Of a stretch of DNA of 64,000 bases, positions 29,101 to 37,730 are shown one piece after another. The translations under genes and the position numbers were made by a program. How positions within the stretch are numbered: the first letter of the stretch is position 1; each line of letters begins with the position of its first letter. The notes under the pieces are model-generated. The model was not told where the DNA came from and made no database searches. It saw only the letters and a list, made by a program, of their open reading frames with translations. The DNA comes from Osedax symbiont Rs1 (GTDB lineage: Bacteria; Pseudomonadota; Gammaproteobacteria; Pseudomonadales; Balneatricaceae): positions 1,041-65,040 of the forward strand of contig ASZJ01000040.1 of NCBI GenBank assembly GCA_000416275.1. The letters run 5' to 3'.

Positions 29101-29286
29101 TGAGGCCTCTGCTTAATGTTGCGAGCGAAGGTAATACAAGGCAAAAAACGGCGAGATAGCGAATTAGTACGCCCCTCACTTTGGGTGCAGTGTGCCTCTG
29201 TTTATGGGTATTACTGGTGTAAATTAGCATGTTGAGCCGGTTTTTAACGCCGTATTACCGAGCGCAGTAGTTATGCAGAGGCCTCA
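29101..29286. repeat. repeat family B, 186-bp full copy
   Basis: It begins TGAGGCCTCTGCTTAATG and ends GTTATGCAGAGGCCTCA. GTA is present on both sides (29098-29100 and 29287-29289), consistent with a 3-bp target duplication. The interior shares GGGTATTACTGGTG and GCATGTTGAGCCGG with the copy at 50111. It is non-coding. Confidence 0.85.
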
Positions 29287-29375
29287 GTATTATAATTTTG
29301 TTAAATTCCTTACTCCGCGCTTTAAAAAATCATACTAGATCCTCATAATAACCCCTGGTGAATTAGGGGAAAAAA

Positions 29376-30077
29376 ATGAATAAGAGTTTAGCTACCAATT
29401 TAGTATCATTGGCTGTGGTACTGTTAGCATTGTATTTACAAAATGAGATCATTTATTCAATAGGTGTCTTTTCTTTGGCGGGTGCAGTCACCAATTGGCT
29501 GGCGATCCATATGCTGTTTGAAAAAGTACCATTTCTATATGGTTCAGGGGTGGTTCCCGCGCGTTTTGCAGAATTCAAAAGCGGCATAAAGATAATGATT
29601 ATGGAGCAGTTCTTTAGTGCTGAAAATATCGAAAAATTCCTTAAAGATACAGATGCAATCGCCGAGTTGAGGTTGCGGCCAATCATTGAAAAAGTTGATT
29701 TTGAACCGACTTTTGATGGATTGATTGAAGTGATTCAACAATCCTCATTTGGAGCAATGTTAGAAATGGTAGGAGGGGTAGCGGCTCTCGAACCTATACG
29801 CGAGCCCTTTATTAAAAAAATCCAGCAATCCATTATCGACACCACAGAATCAGAGCAATTTAAAAAACTTTTAGCCACAGAGCTACATGAGGTTGTAAGT
29901 GTCGCTGAGATGATTGCAAAAGTAGAGCATATTTTAGAGCAGCGTCTGCAGGAGCTAACCCCAATGTTAGTTAAAGATATTGTGCAAAAGATGATTAGGC
30001 AGCACTTAGGCTGGCTAGTTGTATGGGGAGGAGTGTTTGGCGGTCTGATTGGCGCTGCAGCTGTTTTTTTTGGTTAG
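29376..30077 (+). CDS. DUF445 family membrane protein
   Basis: This 233-residue protein has hydrophobic helices at the N-terminus (about residues 6-48, probably two) and at the very C-terminus (about 213-232), separated by an amphipathic helical region. The N-terminal GAVTNWLAIHMLFEK is characteristic of the DUF445 (YheB/YjiN-like) family. The function of the family is not established. ATG start with AGGGGAAA upstream. It is followed by a long hairpin. Confidence 0.85.
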   Translation: MNKSLATNLVSLAVVLLALYLQNEIIYSIGVFSLAGAVTNWLAIHMLFEKVPFLYGSGVVPARFAEFKSGIKIMIMEQFFSAENIEKFLKDTDAIAELRLRPIIEKVDFEPTFDGLIEVIQQSSFGAMLEMVGGVAALEPIREPFIKKIQQSIIDTTESEQFKKLLATELHEVVSVAEMIAKVEHILEQRLQELTPMLVKDIVQKMIRQHLGWLVVWGGVFGGLIGAAAVFFG

Positions 30078-30126
30078 GTAATTAGCAGGCCGTACTTTGA
30101 ATGGTTGGCAATTGTAATCGTTATGT

Positions 30127-30187
30127 CTAGGAGTCTGTCGGGCTTACCGATCGTAGTAGATTGGCGTTAAGTCCGACAGGCTGCTAG
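30127..30187. repeat. long imperfect palindrome downstream of the DUF445 gene
   Basis: CTAGGAGTCTGTCGGGCTTA at 30127-30146 pairs with TAAGTCCGACAGGCTGCTAG at 30168-30187, with 17 of 20 positions complementary. The 21-nt loop contains a second short pairing. It may be a terminator without a T-run or a REP-like element. Confidence 0.65.
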
Positions 30188-30262
30188 GCCCTAAAGTATA
30201 TATACGTGCTATTTCGAAGCTGTTCCACGGCGCAAATAGCACCAACAAAATGAGATTTAGTT

Positions 30263-31090
30263 GTGATAGAAATTGGAAAAATAAATAAACTAGAAGTGAT
30301 TCGCGAAGCCGACTTTGGCCTGTATTTGGACGGCGGAAAATACGGTGGGATCTTGCTACCGAAAAATGAAGCTCCCGAAAATTGTAAAAAAGGGGATCAT
30401 TTAGAGGTTTTTGTGTATCTGGATTCAGATGACTATGTGGTTGCAAGTACCGCTAGGCCTTTGATTCAAGTTGATGAATTTGCAACCTTAACAGTCGCTG
30501 AGGTTAATGATATTGGTGCTTTCCTGGAGTGGGGATTGCCTAAGCAGTTGTTCGTTCCCTATGCCGAGCAACGTAAAACCTTAGAGCAGGGGCAGCGAAT
30601 TACCGTTAGGGCGTATTTGGATAACACCGATAGGATAGCAGCATCGACTAAGCTGGATAAGTTCTTAAAAAATGATACTTCTCAGCTTAGTGTCGGAAAA
30701 GAAGTGCAGATGTTTATTGTGCGTAAAAATGACCTGGGGTTTAGCGTCATTGTCGATGATCTGTACTGGGCAGTACTGCATGTTAAAGACGTCTTTAGAA
30801 CCGTTAGACCCGGGCATAAACGCAAAGGCTATATTAAGCGTCTATTAGATCATGACAAAATAGATGTGATGTTAGAAAAACCAGGTTACGCTAAGGTTGA
30901 TGAGCTTTGCCAGCAAATATTGGATGATTTAGAGAGCAGAGGAGGGGTGAGTGAACTCAGTGATAAAAGTAAACCTGAAGATATTTATCAAGCTTTTGGG
31001 ATCAGTAAAAAATCTTATAAAATGGCGCTCGGCACTTTAAAGAAGCTCGGTCACATTGATATATCTAATACCAGTATCAGCTTAAAATAG
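30263..31090 (+). CDS. cvfB: CvfB/YitL-like S1-domain RNA-binding protein
   Basis: This 275-residue protein is built of consecutive S1-like beta-barrels and a C-terminal winged-helix domain. The opening GKINKLEVIREADFGLYLDGG and the mid-protein VRKNDLGFSVIV are S1 signatures. The final ISKKSYKMALGTLKKLG is the winged helix (about residues 249-265). CvfB in Gram-positives is an RNA-binding virulence regulator. The start is GTG at 30263, chosen because it gives the family N-terminus; the ribosome binding site is weak. Confidence 0.87.
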   Translation: MIEIGKINKLEVIREADFGLYLDGGKYGGILLPKNEAPENCKKGDHLEVFVYLDSDDYVVASTARPLIQVDEFATLTVAEVNDIGAFLEWGLPKQLFVPYAEQRKTLEQGQRITVRAYLDNTDRIAASTKLDKFLKNDTSQLSVGKEVQMFIVRKNDLGFSVIVDDLYWAVLHVKDVFRTVRPGHKRKGYIKRLLDHDKIDVMLEKPGYAKVDELCQQILDDLESRGGVSELSDKSKPEDIYQAFGISKKSYKMALGTLKKLGHIDISNTSISLK

Positions 31091-31121
31091 TGATTAAATT
31101 ATTGTTAAATGAGCGGCTTAT

Positions 31122-31742
31122 TTAGCAGCTCTTGGGTTTGCTGTAGCGCTTTCTTTTAGTCTGAGGCGGCTTGGTTTGTTGGTGTTTTTTAGGGGCTGCT
31201 AAATGAGCTACTGCTCTGCGGCTCTGTCCCGGCTCTAAATCTTGCACGGTCCATTTGCCAATCGCGTAGCGAATTAATCTTAATGTAGGAAAGCCTACCG
31301 CTGCGGTCATTCGTCTTACTTGACGGTTTTTTCCCTCTTTAATTTTTAGCTCTAACCAAGAGGTCGGTTGGTTTTTTCGCTCTCTAATCGGTGGGTTTCT
31401 TGGCCACAGCTGTGGTTCAATGATAATTTTCGCCTGCGCTGGCTTTGTTTTGCCGTCTTTGAGCAGTACTCCTTTAATTAGGCTTTCTATCGCCTGTTGG
31501 TCAATTTGTCCTTCGACTTGTACCCAGTAAGTTTTCTCTAGCTTAAAAGCCGGGTTAGCTAACTGGTGTTGCGTCTGGCCGTCATCAGTTAGTATCAATA
31601 ATCCTTCAGAGTCATAATCCAACCTTCCAGCAGGATAAAATCCCCGCTCGGTAATGTAAGCTTTCAGGGTGTTGCGCTGGCCCTCATCCGTAAACTGACT
31701 GAGCACTTGAAAAGGTTTGTTGAGGAGTATTAAGTTTGCCAT
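31122..31742 (-). CDS. rluE: 23S rRNA pseudouridine synthase, RluE-like
   Basis: This 206-residue enzyme of the RsuA/RluB/E/F family isomerises a uridine of 23S rRNA. The catalytic motif [17 protein letters not shown] is at about residues 38-54, with the catalytic Asp in [16 protein letters not shown] and the [19 protein letters not shown] motif (about 139-157) follow. It has no N-terminal S4 domain, as in RluE. The C-terminal basic tail is rich in Lys/Gln/Pro. It is convergent with the cvfB-like gene. Confidence 0.93.
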   Translation of the reverse strand: MANLILLNKPFQVLSQFTDEGQRNTLKAYITERGFYPAGRLDYDSEGLLILTDDGQTQHQLANPAFKLEKTYWVQVEGQIDQQAIESLIKGVLLKDGKTKPAQAKIIIEPQLWPRNPPIRERKNQPTSWLELKIKEGKNRQVRRMTAAVGFPTLRLIRYAIGKWTVQDLEPGQSRRAVAHLAAPKKHQQTKPPQTKRKRYSKPKSC

Positions 31743-31784
31743 AAGGGTTATAGGTATCAGTGATAGAGATAAGAGTCGATGTTA

Positions 31785-31866
31785 AATAAAAAATCTCACA
31801 TTAGCGAGTGCTAAGTGAGATTTTAGGTTTTGCAAATATAGTGCGAAACACACTGTATTTGCAAAT
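31785..31866 (-). terminator. terminator region downstream of acnB
   Basis: Two hairpins lie between acnB and rluE. AAAATCTCAC/GTGAGATTTT with an inner TTAGC/GCTAA (31790-31824) is followed on the minus strand by a T-run. TTTGCAAATATAGTG/CACTGTATTTGCAAA (31829-31865) directly follows the acnB stop codon. Both fit transcription termination of acnB. Confidence 0.7.
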
Positions 31867-31884
31867 CATGGCTAATTTTAGCGC

Positions 31885-34482
31885 TTAAGCTTCAACCAGT
31901 GGGATAACGTTGGATGTTTGCTTAACGTAGCTATCCATTTGGTCGAAATTTAAGTAGCGGTAAATTTCACCAGACATAGTGTCGTAAGTTTTTGCGTATT
32001 CTAAATACTCTGCCACGGTCGGTAGTTTCCCGGTAATAGCGGCCACCGCTGCTAATTCAGCTGAAGCGAGATAGACATCAGCCCCATCTCCTAAGCGGTT
32101 GGGGAAGTTGCGAGTGGAGGTTGAGACTGCGGTAGAGTTCTCCGCAATTCTCACCTGGTTGCCCATACATAAAGAACAGCCCGGCATTTCAATTCTCACC
32201 CCAGCACTACCAAATATATAGTAATAGCCTTCTTCAGAAAGCTGTGCTGCATCCATTTTAGTCGGGGGAGCAATCCACATGCGAGTCGGTAAGGGGCCTT
32301 TAACGGTTTCAATGAGCTTGCCAGCAGCGCGAAAGTGACCAATATTGGTCATGCAGGAGCCGATAAATACTTCATCAATTTTTTGTCCTTCGACCGTGGA
32401 TAAAAGGCGAGCATCATCAGGATCATTAGGCGCACAAAGAATAGGCTCTTTAATGGCAGAAATATCAATTTCTAATACATGTACGTACTCAGCATTATTA
32501 TCGGCACGCATCAGGCTAGGATTGGCCAGCCACTCTTGCATCGCTATGATGCGACGGGAAATGGTTCTGGCGTCCCCATAGTTGTCAGCGAGCATCCATT
32601 TAAGCATGACAATGTTAGATTTTAGGTACTCAGCGACAGAGTTTTCACTTAAGGTGATAGTACAGCCGGCAGCAGAGCGCTCGGCAGAGGCGTCCGTCAA
32701 TTCGAAAGCTTGTTCAACAGTAAGGTCTTCAAGGCCTTCAATTTCTATAATACGGCCGGAGAATTCGTTGATTTTTCCTTCTTTAGCAACGGTTAGTAGG
32801 CCTTCTTTAATACCAAAATACGGGATAGAATGTACCAAGTCGCGAAGCGTAATACCCGGCTGCATATTGCCTTTAAAACGCACCAAAATTGATTCAGGCA
32901 TATCCAGTGGCATCACTCCAGTCGCGGCGGCAAAGGCAACTAAGCCTGAGCCTGCAGGGAAAGAGATCCCCAGTGGAAACCTAGTGTGTGAGTCTCCGCC
33001 GGTGCCGACTGTGTCAGGGAGTAGCATGCGGTTTAACCATGAGTGAATAACACCGTCACCAGGGCGAAGTGCGACACCGCCTCGGTTCATGATGAAATCA
33101 GGCAGAGTATGGTGAGTCTTAACATCGACAGGCTTTGGATAAGCGGAAGTATGGCAGAATGACTGCATGGTTAAGTCGGCGGAAAAGCCCAGGCAGGCCA
33201 AATCTTTAAGTTCATCGCGAGTCATGGGGCCGGTGGTGTCTTGGGAGCCAACCGTGGTCATTTTAGGTTCGCAATAAGTGCCCGGTAATATGCCGTCAGT
33301 ATAGCAAGCTTTGCCTACCATCTTTTGCGCTAGCGTATAACCTTGTCCTGGTTTAGCGCTGGGTTGCTCCGGCGACTTGAAAAGATTGCTGCTTCCAAGC
33401 GATAAAGCTTCGCGTGCTTTATCGGTTAAGCCGCGGCCAATAATCAGCGCAATACGACCGCCAGCACGGACTTCGTCGAGTAGTACTTGAGTTTTTAGAG
33501 AGAAAGTTGAAATAGTTTCCCCCGCTTCATTGGTTACTTTTCCCGCATAAGGGTGAAGAATAATAACATCTCCCATCTGCATTTTATCAACGTCTAATTC
33601 AATCGGTAACGCACCGGCATCTTCCATTGTATTAAAGAAAATAGGTGCAATTTTGCTACCAAAACAAAAACCAGCTGTACGTTTATTGGGTATGTTGGGG
33701 ATGTCACTACCGAAGAACCAGAGCACTGAGTTAGTGGCAGATTTACGAGACGATCCAGTTCCAACCACATCACCGACATAGACGACAGGATTGCCCTTGG
33801 CTTTAACGGCTGCGATTTGCGCAAAAGGTCCAAGCTCTCCATGCTCTTGTGGCTCAATACCTTCGCGAGTCATTTTTAACATGGCATTGGCGTGTAGTGG
33901 AATATCAGGACGAGACCAAGCGTTGGTCGCCGGAGATAAGTCATCAGTATTGGTTTCGCCGGGTACTTTAAATACGGTAAGTTTGATGCTCTCCGCTAGC
34001 TTTGGCTTAGAGGTAAACCACTCGCCTTCAGCCCATGATTCGACCACTTGCCTAGCGTATTTATTGCCGGCATCCATTTTTTCTTTTACATCGTGGAAGG
34101 CGTCAAACATTAACAAGGTATGTGACAGCGCTTTTACAGCGCTCACCGCTAGTTCTTCATCATCAAGACAGCTAATTAAAGGTTGAATGTTATAGCCACC
34201 GAGCATAGTACCCAAAAGTTTAACCGCAGATGTTTTAGTAATCAGTGGCGATTGTGTCTCACCAGTCGTGATGGCCGCAAGGAAGCCCGCTTTAACATAG
34301 GCTGCTTGATCGACGCCAGCGGGAACACGCTCTGCTAATAAACTGAGGAGATAGTCTCCCTTGTCAGCAGGGGGGGTTTTTAAAAGTTCAATTAAAGCTG
34401 CGGTTTGATCTGTGTCTAGTGGTACTGGCGGGACGCCTTGAGTGGCGCGCTCTGCTGCATGTTTACGGTAAGCTTCTAACAC
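31885..34482 (-). CDS. acnB: bifunctional aconitate hydratase 2 / 2-methylisocitrate dehydratase
   Basis: This 865-residue TCA-cycle enzyme interconverts citrate and isocitrate through a [4Fe-4S] cluster. The cluster ligands are in GSCMTN (about residue 709) and GCSLCMGN (about 772-779). The HEAT-like N-terminal domain (LEAYRKHAAERA onwards) precedes the swivel domain, the order specific to AcnB. The start is GTG with GAGGAC upstream (minus strand). The length matches E. coli AcnB (865). Confidence 0.98.
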   Translation of the reverse strand: MLEAYRKHAAERATQGVPPVPLDTDQTAALIELLKTPPADKGDYLLSLLAERVPAGVDQAAYVKAGFLAAITTGETQSPLITKTSAVKLLGTMLGGYNIQPLISCLDDEELAVSAVKALSHTLLMFDAFHDVKEKMDAGNKYARQVVESWAEGEWFTSKPKLAESIKLTVFKVPGETNTDDLSPATNAWSRPDIPLHANAMLKMTREGIEPQEHGELGPFAQIAAVKAKGNPVVYVGDVVGTGSSRKSATNSVLWFFGSDIPNIPNKRTAGFCFGSKIAPIFFNTMEDAGALPIELDVDKMQMGDVIILHPYAGKVTNEAGETISTFSLKTQVLLDEVRAGGRIALIIGRGLTDKAREALSLGSSNLFKSPEQPSAKPGQGYTLAQKMVGKACYTDGILPGTYCEPKMTTVGSQDTTGPMTRDELKDLACLGFSADLTMQSFCHTSAYPKPVDVKTHHTLPDFIMNRGGVALRPGDGVIHSWLNRMLLPDTVGTGGDSHTRFPLGISFPAGSGLVAFAAATGVMPLDMPESILVRFKGNMQPGITLRDLVHSIPYFGIKEGLLTVAKEGKINEFSGRIIEIEGLEDLTVEQAFELTDASAERSAAGCTITLSENSVAEYLKSNIVMLKWMLADNYGDARTISRRIIAMQEWLANPSLMRADNNAEYVHVLEIDISAIKEPILCAPNDPDDARLLSTVEGQKIDEVFIGSCMTNIGHFRAAGKLIETVKGPLPTRMWIAPPTKMDAAQLSEEGYYYIFGSAGVRIEMPGCSLCMGNQVRIAENSTAVSTSTRNFPNRLGDGADVYLASAELAAVAAITGKLPTVAEYLEYAKTYDTMSGEIYRYLNFDQMDSYVKQTSNVIPLVEA

Positions 34483-34871
34483 GGTTTAGTCCTCATTTGT
34501 GGTCTGTCGGTCAATTGCTCTTCGTGGCAATTGTTTTTTGGTATGTACCGACGTATATCTGGATATAGATTAGATTTTCTCTAAACTGATACCTGAATCG
34601 GTGGTTAAAAAGCACAAACTAATTGAAAAACATTGATTTAAGGTCGAAATTAAAAATCATAGCTGACCTCTAGGTTCAGTGAATGATTTTTAAACCGTTG
34701 TAAGATCAATAGCTTATGCTAAGAGTCGCATGGGCGTCACTGATTCAGATAATAGATATGGGAGGGGATATTACCCCGAATTAGAAAGATTGTCGACAAT
34801 CTTGAAATGATTAATTGCGCTTTTTCGAAAAGCGTCTTTCAGTGGTGAGGTATTGTCAATAGATTAGGCAT
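34483..34871. other. spacer between acnB and the ompA-like gene
   Basis: No ORF. Most of it is a family A repeat (34592-34748). Remaining sequence upstream of the acnB GTG should contain the acnB promoter; I cannot assign its boxes. Confidence 0.4.
34592..34748. repeat. repeat family A, 157-bp variant copy
   Basis: The left end is CCTGAATCGGTGGTT and the right end GCGTCACTGATTCAG. The interior resembles the left part of the copy at 16242 (AAGATCAATAGCTTATGCTA), so these two define a sub-type distinct from the 25428 copy. Confidence 0.65.
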
Positions 34872-34899
34872 AAAAAAACCGGCTTTAAAGCCGGTTTTT
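34872..34899 (-). terminator. intrinsic terminator of the ompA-like gene
   Basis: The perfect hairpin AAAAACCGGCTTTAAAGCCGGTTTTT lies 16 bp beyond the stop codon of the minus-strand gene, with T-runs on both sides, so it can work in either direction. Confidence 0.88.
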
Positions 34900-34914
34900 A
34901 AATTAAGCAAAAAC

Positions 34915-35790
34915 TTAGTTTTGAATTTGCATTTCTACCCGTCTATTCTTGGCGCGGCCTTCATCTGTATTATTTGTTGCTATTGGATTGTCTTCGCCAA
35001 AGCCTTGTGATGAGATGCTCTGCTCGGAGACTCCCTGGGCAATAAGGTGATCTTTCACCGATGCAGCACGCTTGTCAGATAGCTTGATGTTATAAGCGTT
35101 ACCGCCTACTGAATCAGTGTGCCCAGCTACTAGTACTTGCGCATCAGCTGCGATTAACTTACTGGCTATTTTGTTGAGGAGTACTTTTGAATCTGCAGTT
35201 AAATCAAATGACTTGTATTCAAAGAACACACCGTCAAGCACGATAGCTACATTTTCATCACAACCTACAGCATTGACAGCAGTGCCTGCGATAGTGTCTG
35301 GACACTGATCAGCTTCATCTAATACACCATCGCCATCTTGGTCGGTAATTATTTCGCAACCAGTTACATCAACTTTCGCCCCTGCAGGGGTGTTAGGACA
35401 CTGATCAATGGTGTTAGCAACGCCATCTTTGTCATCATCTAATGAGCATCCAACTTCGTTTACTGCTGTACCTAGAGGAGTATACGGACAATCATCTTTT
35501 TTATCTTCAACACCATCTTGATCGCCATCTAAAACCACGCCAGGTGCGCAAAAAATAGCCCCAAGTCCAGCACCTACTAGAGCGCCAGCTGCTTTGGATT
35601 TGTTATCACTACCACGATTGCCCGCACCGTCTAAAGCGACACCTGCTAAGCCACCGGCAGCTACACATAAAACTCGTTTTGTATCCCAAGTACTGGACTC
35701 TGTGCTTGAATTAGACGCGCAGCCTGTTATGACAACTGATAGAGTGAAAACACCAGCTACTTTTTTGAAAGTTTTATAGTTGTTCATCAT
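34915..35790 (-). CDS. OmpA-family outer-membrane lipoprotein with thrombospondin-type-3 repeats
   Basis: This 291-residue protein has a lipobox VITGC with the lipidated Cys at residue 24. A glycine-zipper-like segment (KAAGALVGAGLGAIF, about 66-80) follows. Three acidic calcium-binding repeats of the DxDxDG type (about 90-180) contain paired cysteines and 'CPxTxxGTxVxxxGC'. A C-terminal OmpA peptidoglycan-binding domain (about 185-291; VAGHTDSVGGNAYN, SQGFGEDNPIATN, RAKNRRVEM) completes it. It probably anchors the outer membrane to peptidoglycan. Start ATG at 35790 or one codon later. Confidence 0.92.
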   Translation of the reverse strand: MMNNYKTFKKVAGVFTLSVVITGCASNSSTESSTWDTKRVLCVAAGGLAGVALDGAGNRGSDNKSKAAGALVGAGLGAIFCAPGVVLDGDQDGVEDKKDDCPYTPLGTAVNEVGCSLDDDKDGVANTIDQCPNTPAGAKVDVTGCEIITDQDGDGVLDEADQCPDTIAGTAVNAVGCDENVAIVLDGVFFEYKSFDLTADSKVLLNKIASKLIAADAQVLVAGHTDSVGGNAYNIKLSDKRAASVKDHLIAQGVSEQSISSQGFGEDNPIATNNTDEGRAKNRRVEMQIQN

Positions 35791-36152
35791 TGATTCCTAT
35801 TTCCTTTTTATTGATCGTCTAATCAACTAAGTGTGAAATTGACAATATATTCTCTGTTTATTTTTAATCAAGTTAAAGAGCGCTCGCTAAAAGAGCTCAG
35901 TTATAAAAAATTCTTCTGGAATTCGGTTAATATCGAAGCATGATAGAAGGAATTCAAATAATTACAAAACCTAATAAGTCGAGTATATTACTCCGTTAGT
36001 GCCTTATTAAGCTACCAATCAAGAAAGAAAATAATAACAAATTCAAAAGCCGTTATAACTGTAAGCTATCGCCTCTACTTTGTCATAAATTTTATACTAA
36101 TATTCATCTATTGTTAATCTGTTGTCGAGATTATGGGATGAAAATGATGACT

Positions 36153-36315
36153 TGACTCTGTATTGGTGAGTTCACTACAGTACATCGCTCAGGCTGTTGA
36201 TTTAAACCGGTTAGAAAAATACTCACTGAACCTACGGATGCAATTAAGATTTTTCAATTCCGCCGTAGAGCCAGTGTCTTGCACTCGGTATTCACTGTAA
36301 AGTAACGAATTCAGG
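36153..36315 (+). repeat. repeat family A, 163-bp copy (diverged left end)
   Basis: The interior AACCGGTTAGAAAAATACTC and TTTTTCAATTCCGCCGTAG and the right end TATTCACTGTAAAGTAACG followed by AATTCAGG align with the 25428 copy. The left end (TGACTCTGTATTGGTGAGTT) is diverged. Confidence 0.7.
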
Positions 36316-36626
36316 TACATAATGACAGTGTGTTGTGGGTTGTTATAGTGTTGTCAGTGGTGATTTATTGTTTTTAAAAGTCAAAATGTCACGAGCATTA
36401 GTCCAAACATTAAGCTTGAAAGAGTACAAAGCCAATTTTATGTGGTCAAACAGTCGGTTTACGAACGTTCGTTTAATATTAAAAACAGTATTGAGTTTGA
36501 AAAAGAATAGAATGATGATCAATTGTTATAGATAGAGCATTTATAGCAGGTATTACCTTCGTTTCTTCTTGATGTTTAAGGTTGATTAGCAGTGATGGTG
36601 AAAGATGCAAAGTAAATAGATATAAT

Positions 36627-36784
36627 CCTGAATCAGTGAGTTTACTGTGCCGCTTAGCGCAAGTTATTGATTATACGGCAGTTAGAAAAATACCCATTGA
36701 ATTTATGGATTTTATGTATGGATGCATGCATTTATTTAGCGAATGCAGGATGCATTGTATTCACTTTGAAGTCACGGACTTCAG
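36627..36784 (+). repeat. repeat family A, 158-bp copy
   Basis: The left end is CCTGAATCAGTGAGTTTACT and the right end TTTGAAGTCACGGACTTCAG. AAT lies on both sides (36624-36626 and 36785-36787), a possible target duplication. The middle has ATGGATGCATGCATTTATTTA in place of the usual segment, a variant shared with the next copy. Confidence 0.75.
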
Positions 36785-36888
36785 AATAATATATAGATTA
36801 CTACTAGACGCTGTTGATGTTTATGAAGATAATGGGGTTAAGTAGAGGTTATTCAGTAAGTTTTAGTGATATATTCGGCTCTAAGCTT

Positions 36889-37025
36889 ACCCAGTGAATC
36901 TACGGGTTTTATGCATGGATGCATTTATTTAGCGAGCTCAGGACGCTTGCAGTTAAATTTTTTCAGCTCCACTCTATAGCCCTTGTATCTTACACTCTGT
37001 ATTCACTTTGAAATTACGGATTAGG
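36889..37025 (+). repeat. repeat family A, right part
   Basis: It shares the GGATGCATTTATTTAGCGAG variant with the preceding copy and ends TATTCACTTTGAAATTACGG followed by ATTAGG. The left end is missing. Confidence 0.65.
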
Positions 37026-37133
37026 TAAAAGTTAGCTTGATGACCAGCTTAATTATAGAAAGTGCTTAATTAAAATCCAGTATAGTCGTTAAGCTATTTA
37101 TGAACGTTGTTTTAAATTTTAGGTTAAAGCGAA

Positions 37134-37562
37134 ATGCAAGTACCAAGTTTCATTCATCACCCCACAGAAGTACCTGTAAAAATGGTGGTCAGTGAGAATC
37201 AATTCCCACTCCCTTGTATCAATGAGAAATCCAGTACAGGTGTTTATATTCATACTGAAACACGCTACATCGTTAATACTTGTGTTGAAGTTGAAATAAA
37301 TGTTCAAACGCCGGCTTTTTTTGCCAAAGGTTACGTCTGTTGCAGCGAGCCTCTGAAGGATGGTATAGGTTTTGAAACAGGCGTGGTGTTCGATTGTCCC
37401 GACACTGCATTTGCTGTTCGTATGATTGAACAAGTCTGCTATATCGAACAGTATCGTCAACAAGTGAGTTTAACGGAAGGCCGGGAGCTAAGTATTGATT
37501 TAGCGGCGGCTGAATGGATTACTCAGCATGCCGCTAACTTTCCGGAACTAAATACTATATAG
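37134..37562 (+). CDS. PilZ-like domain protein without the canonical arginine motif
   Basis: This 142-residue protein looks like a stand-alone PilZ domain. FIHHPTEVPV at residues 6-15 occupies the place where c-di-GMP-binding PilZ proteins have RxxxR, and EKSSTGVYI (about 31-39) resembles the second motif [D/N]xSxxG. The arginines are absent, so c-di-GMP binding is doubtful. The beta-rich middle and the helical C-terminus fit the fold. ATG start. It is convergent with uvrB. I am moderately sure of the family and not of the function. Confidence 0.6.
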   Translation: MQVPSFIHHPTEVPVKMVVSENQFPLPCINEKSSTGVYIHTETRYIVNTCVEVEINVQTPAFFAKGYVCCSEPLKDGIGFETGVVFDCPDTAFAVRMIEQVCYIEQYRQQVSLTEGRELSIDLAAAEWITQHAANFPELNTI

Positions 37563-37649
37563 CCTTGATAGAATATCGCTGTATTAACCCTACCTTGTAT
37601 CGTAATCACTAACTCCTAAACTAAAAAAATAATCGAAGTTCAATAATGG

Positions 37650-37681
37650 CGATAAAAGCTGCTTTGAGCGTGCTTTTTATC
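37650..37681. terminator. hairpin between the PilZ-like gene and uvrB
   Basis: GCGATAAAAGC and GCTTTTTATCG flank a short loop, with one bulged base. The position between convergent stop codons suggests a terminator. Confidence 0.45.
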
Positions 37682-37730
37682 GACAGTATTCCAAACTGAG
37701 GTATCAAGCTCTATAGGCTCAGCTGATACT

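Larger units (their letters stand above)
35791..37133. other. 1.3-kb gene-free repeat-rich region
   Basis: The left 350 bp are strongly A/T-rich and should contain the promoter of the ompA-like gene. The rest holds three copies of repeat family A in the same orientation (36153-36315, 36627-36784, 36889-37025). Two short open frames (36335-36535 and 36582-36845) show no recognisable protein; the second runs through a repeat copy. I call no gene here. Confidence 0.6.

Noticed and set aside
36335..36535. 66-codon ORF downstream of the first clustered family A copy
   Set aside because: Low-complexity A/T-driven frame with no recognisable domain; begins inside a repeat-rich non-coding region.
36582..36845. 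87-codon ORF across the second clustered family A copy
   Set aside because: Most of it is the repeat itself read in one frame; other repeat copies have stops in the same frame.
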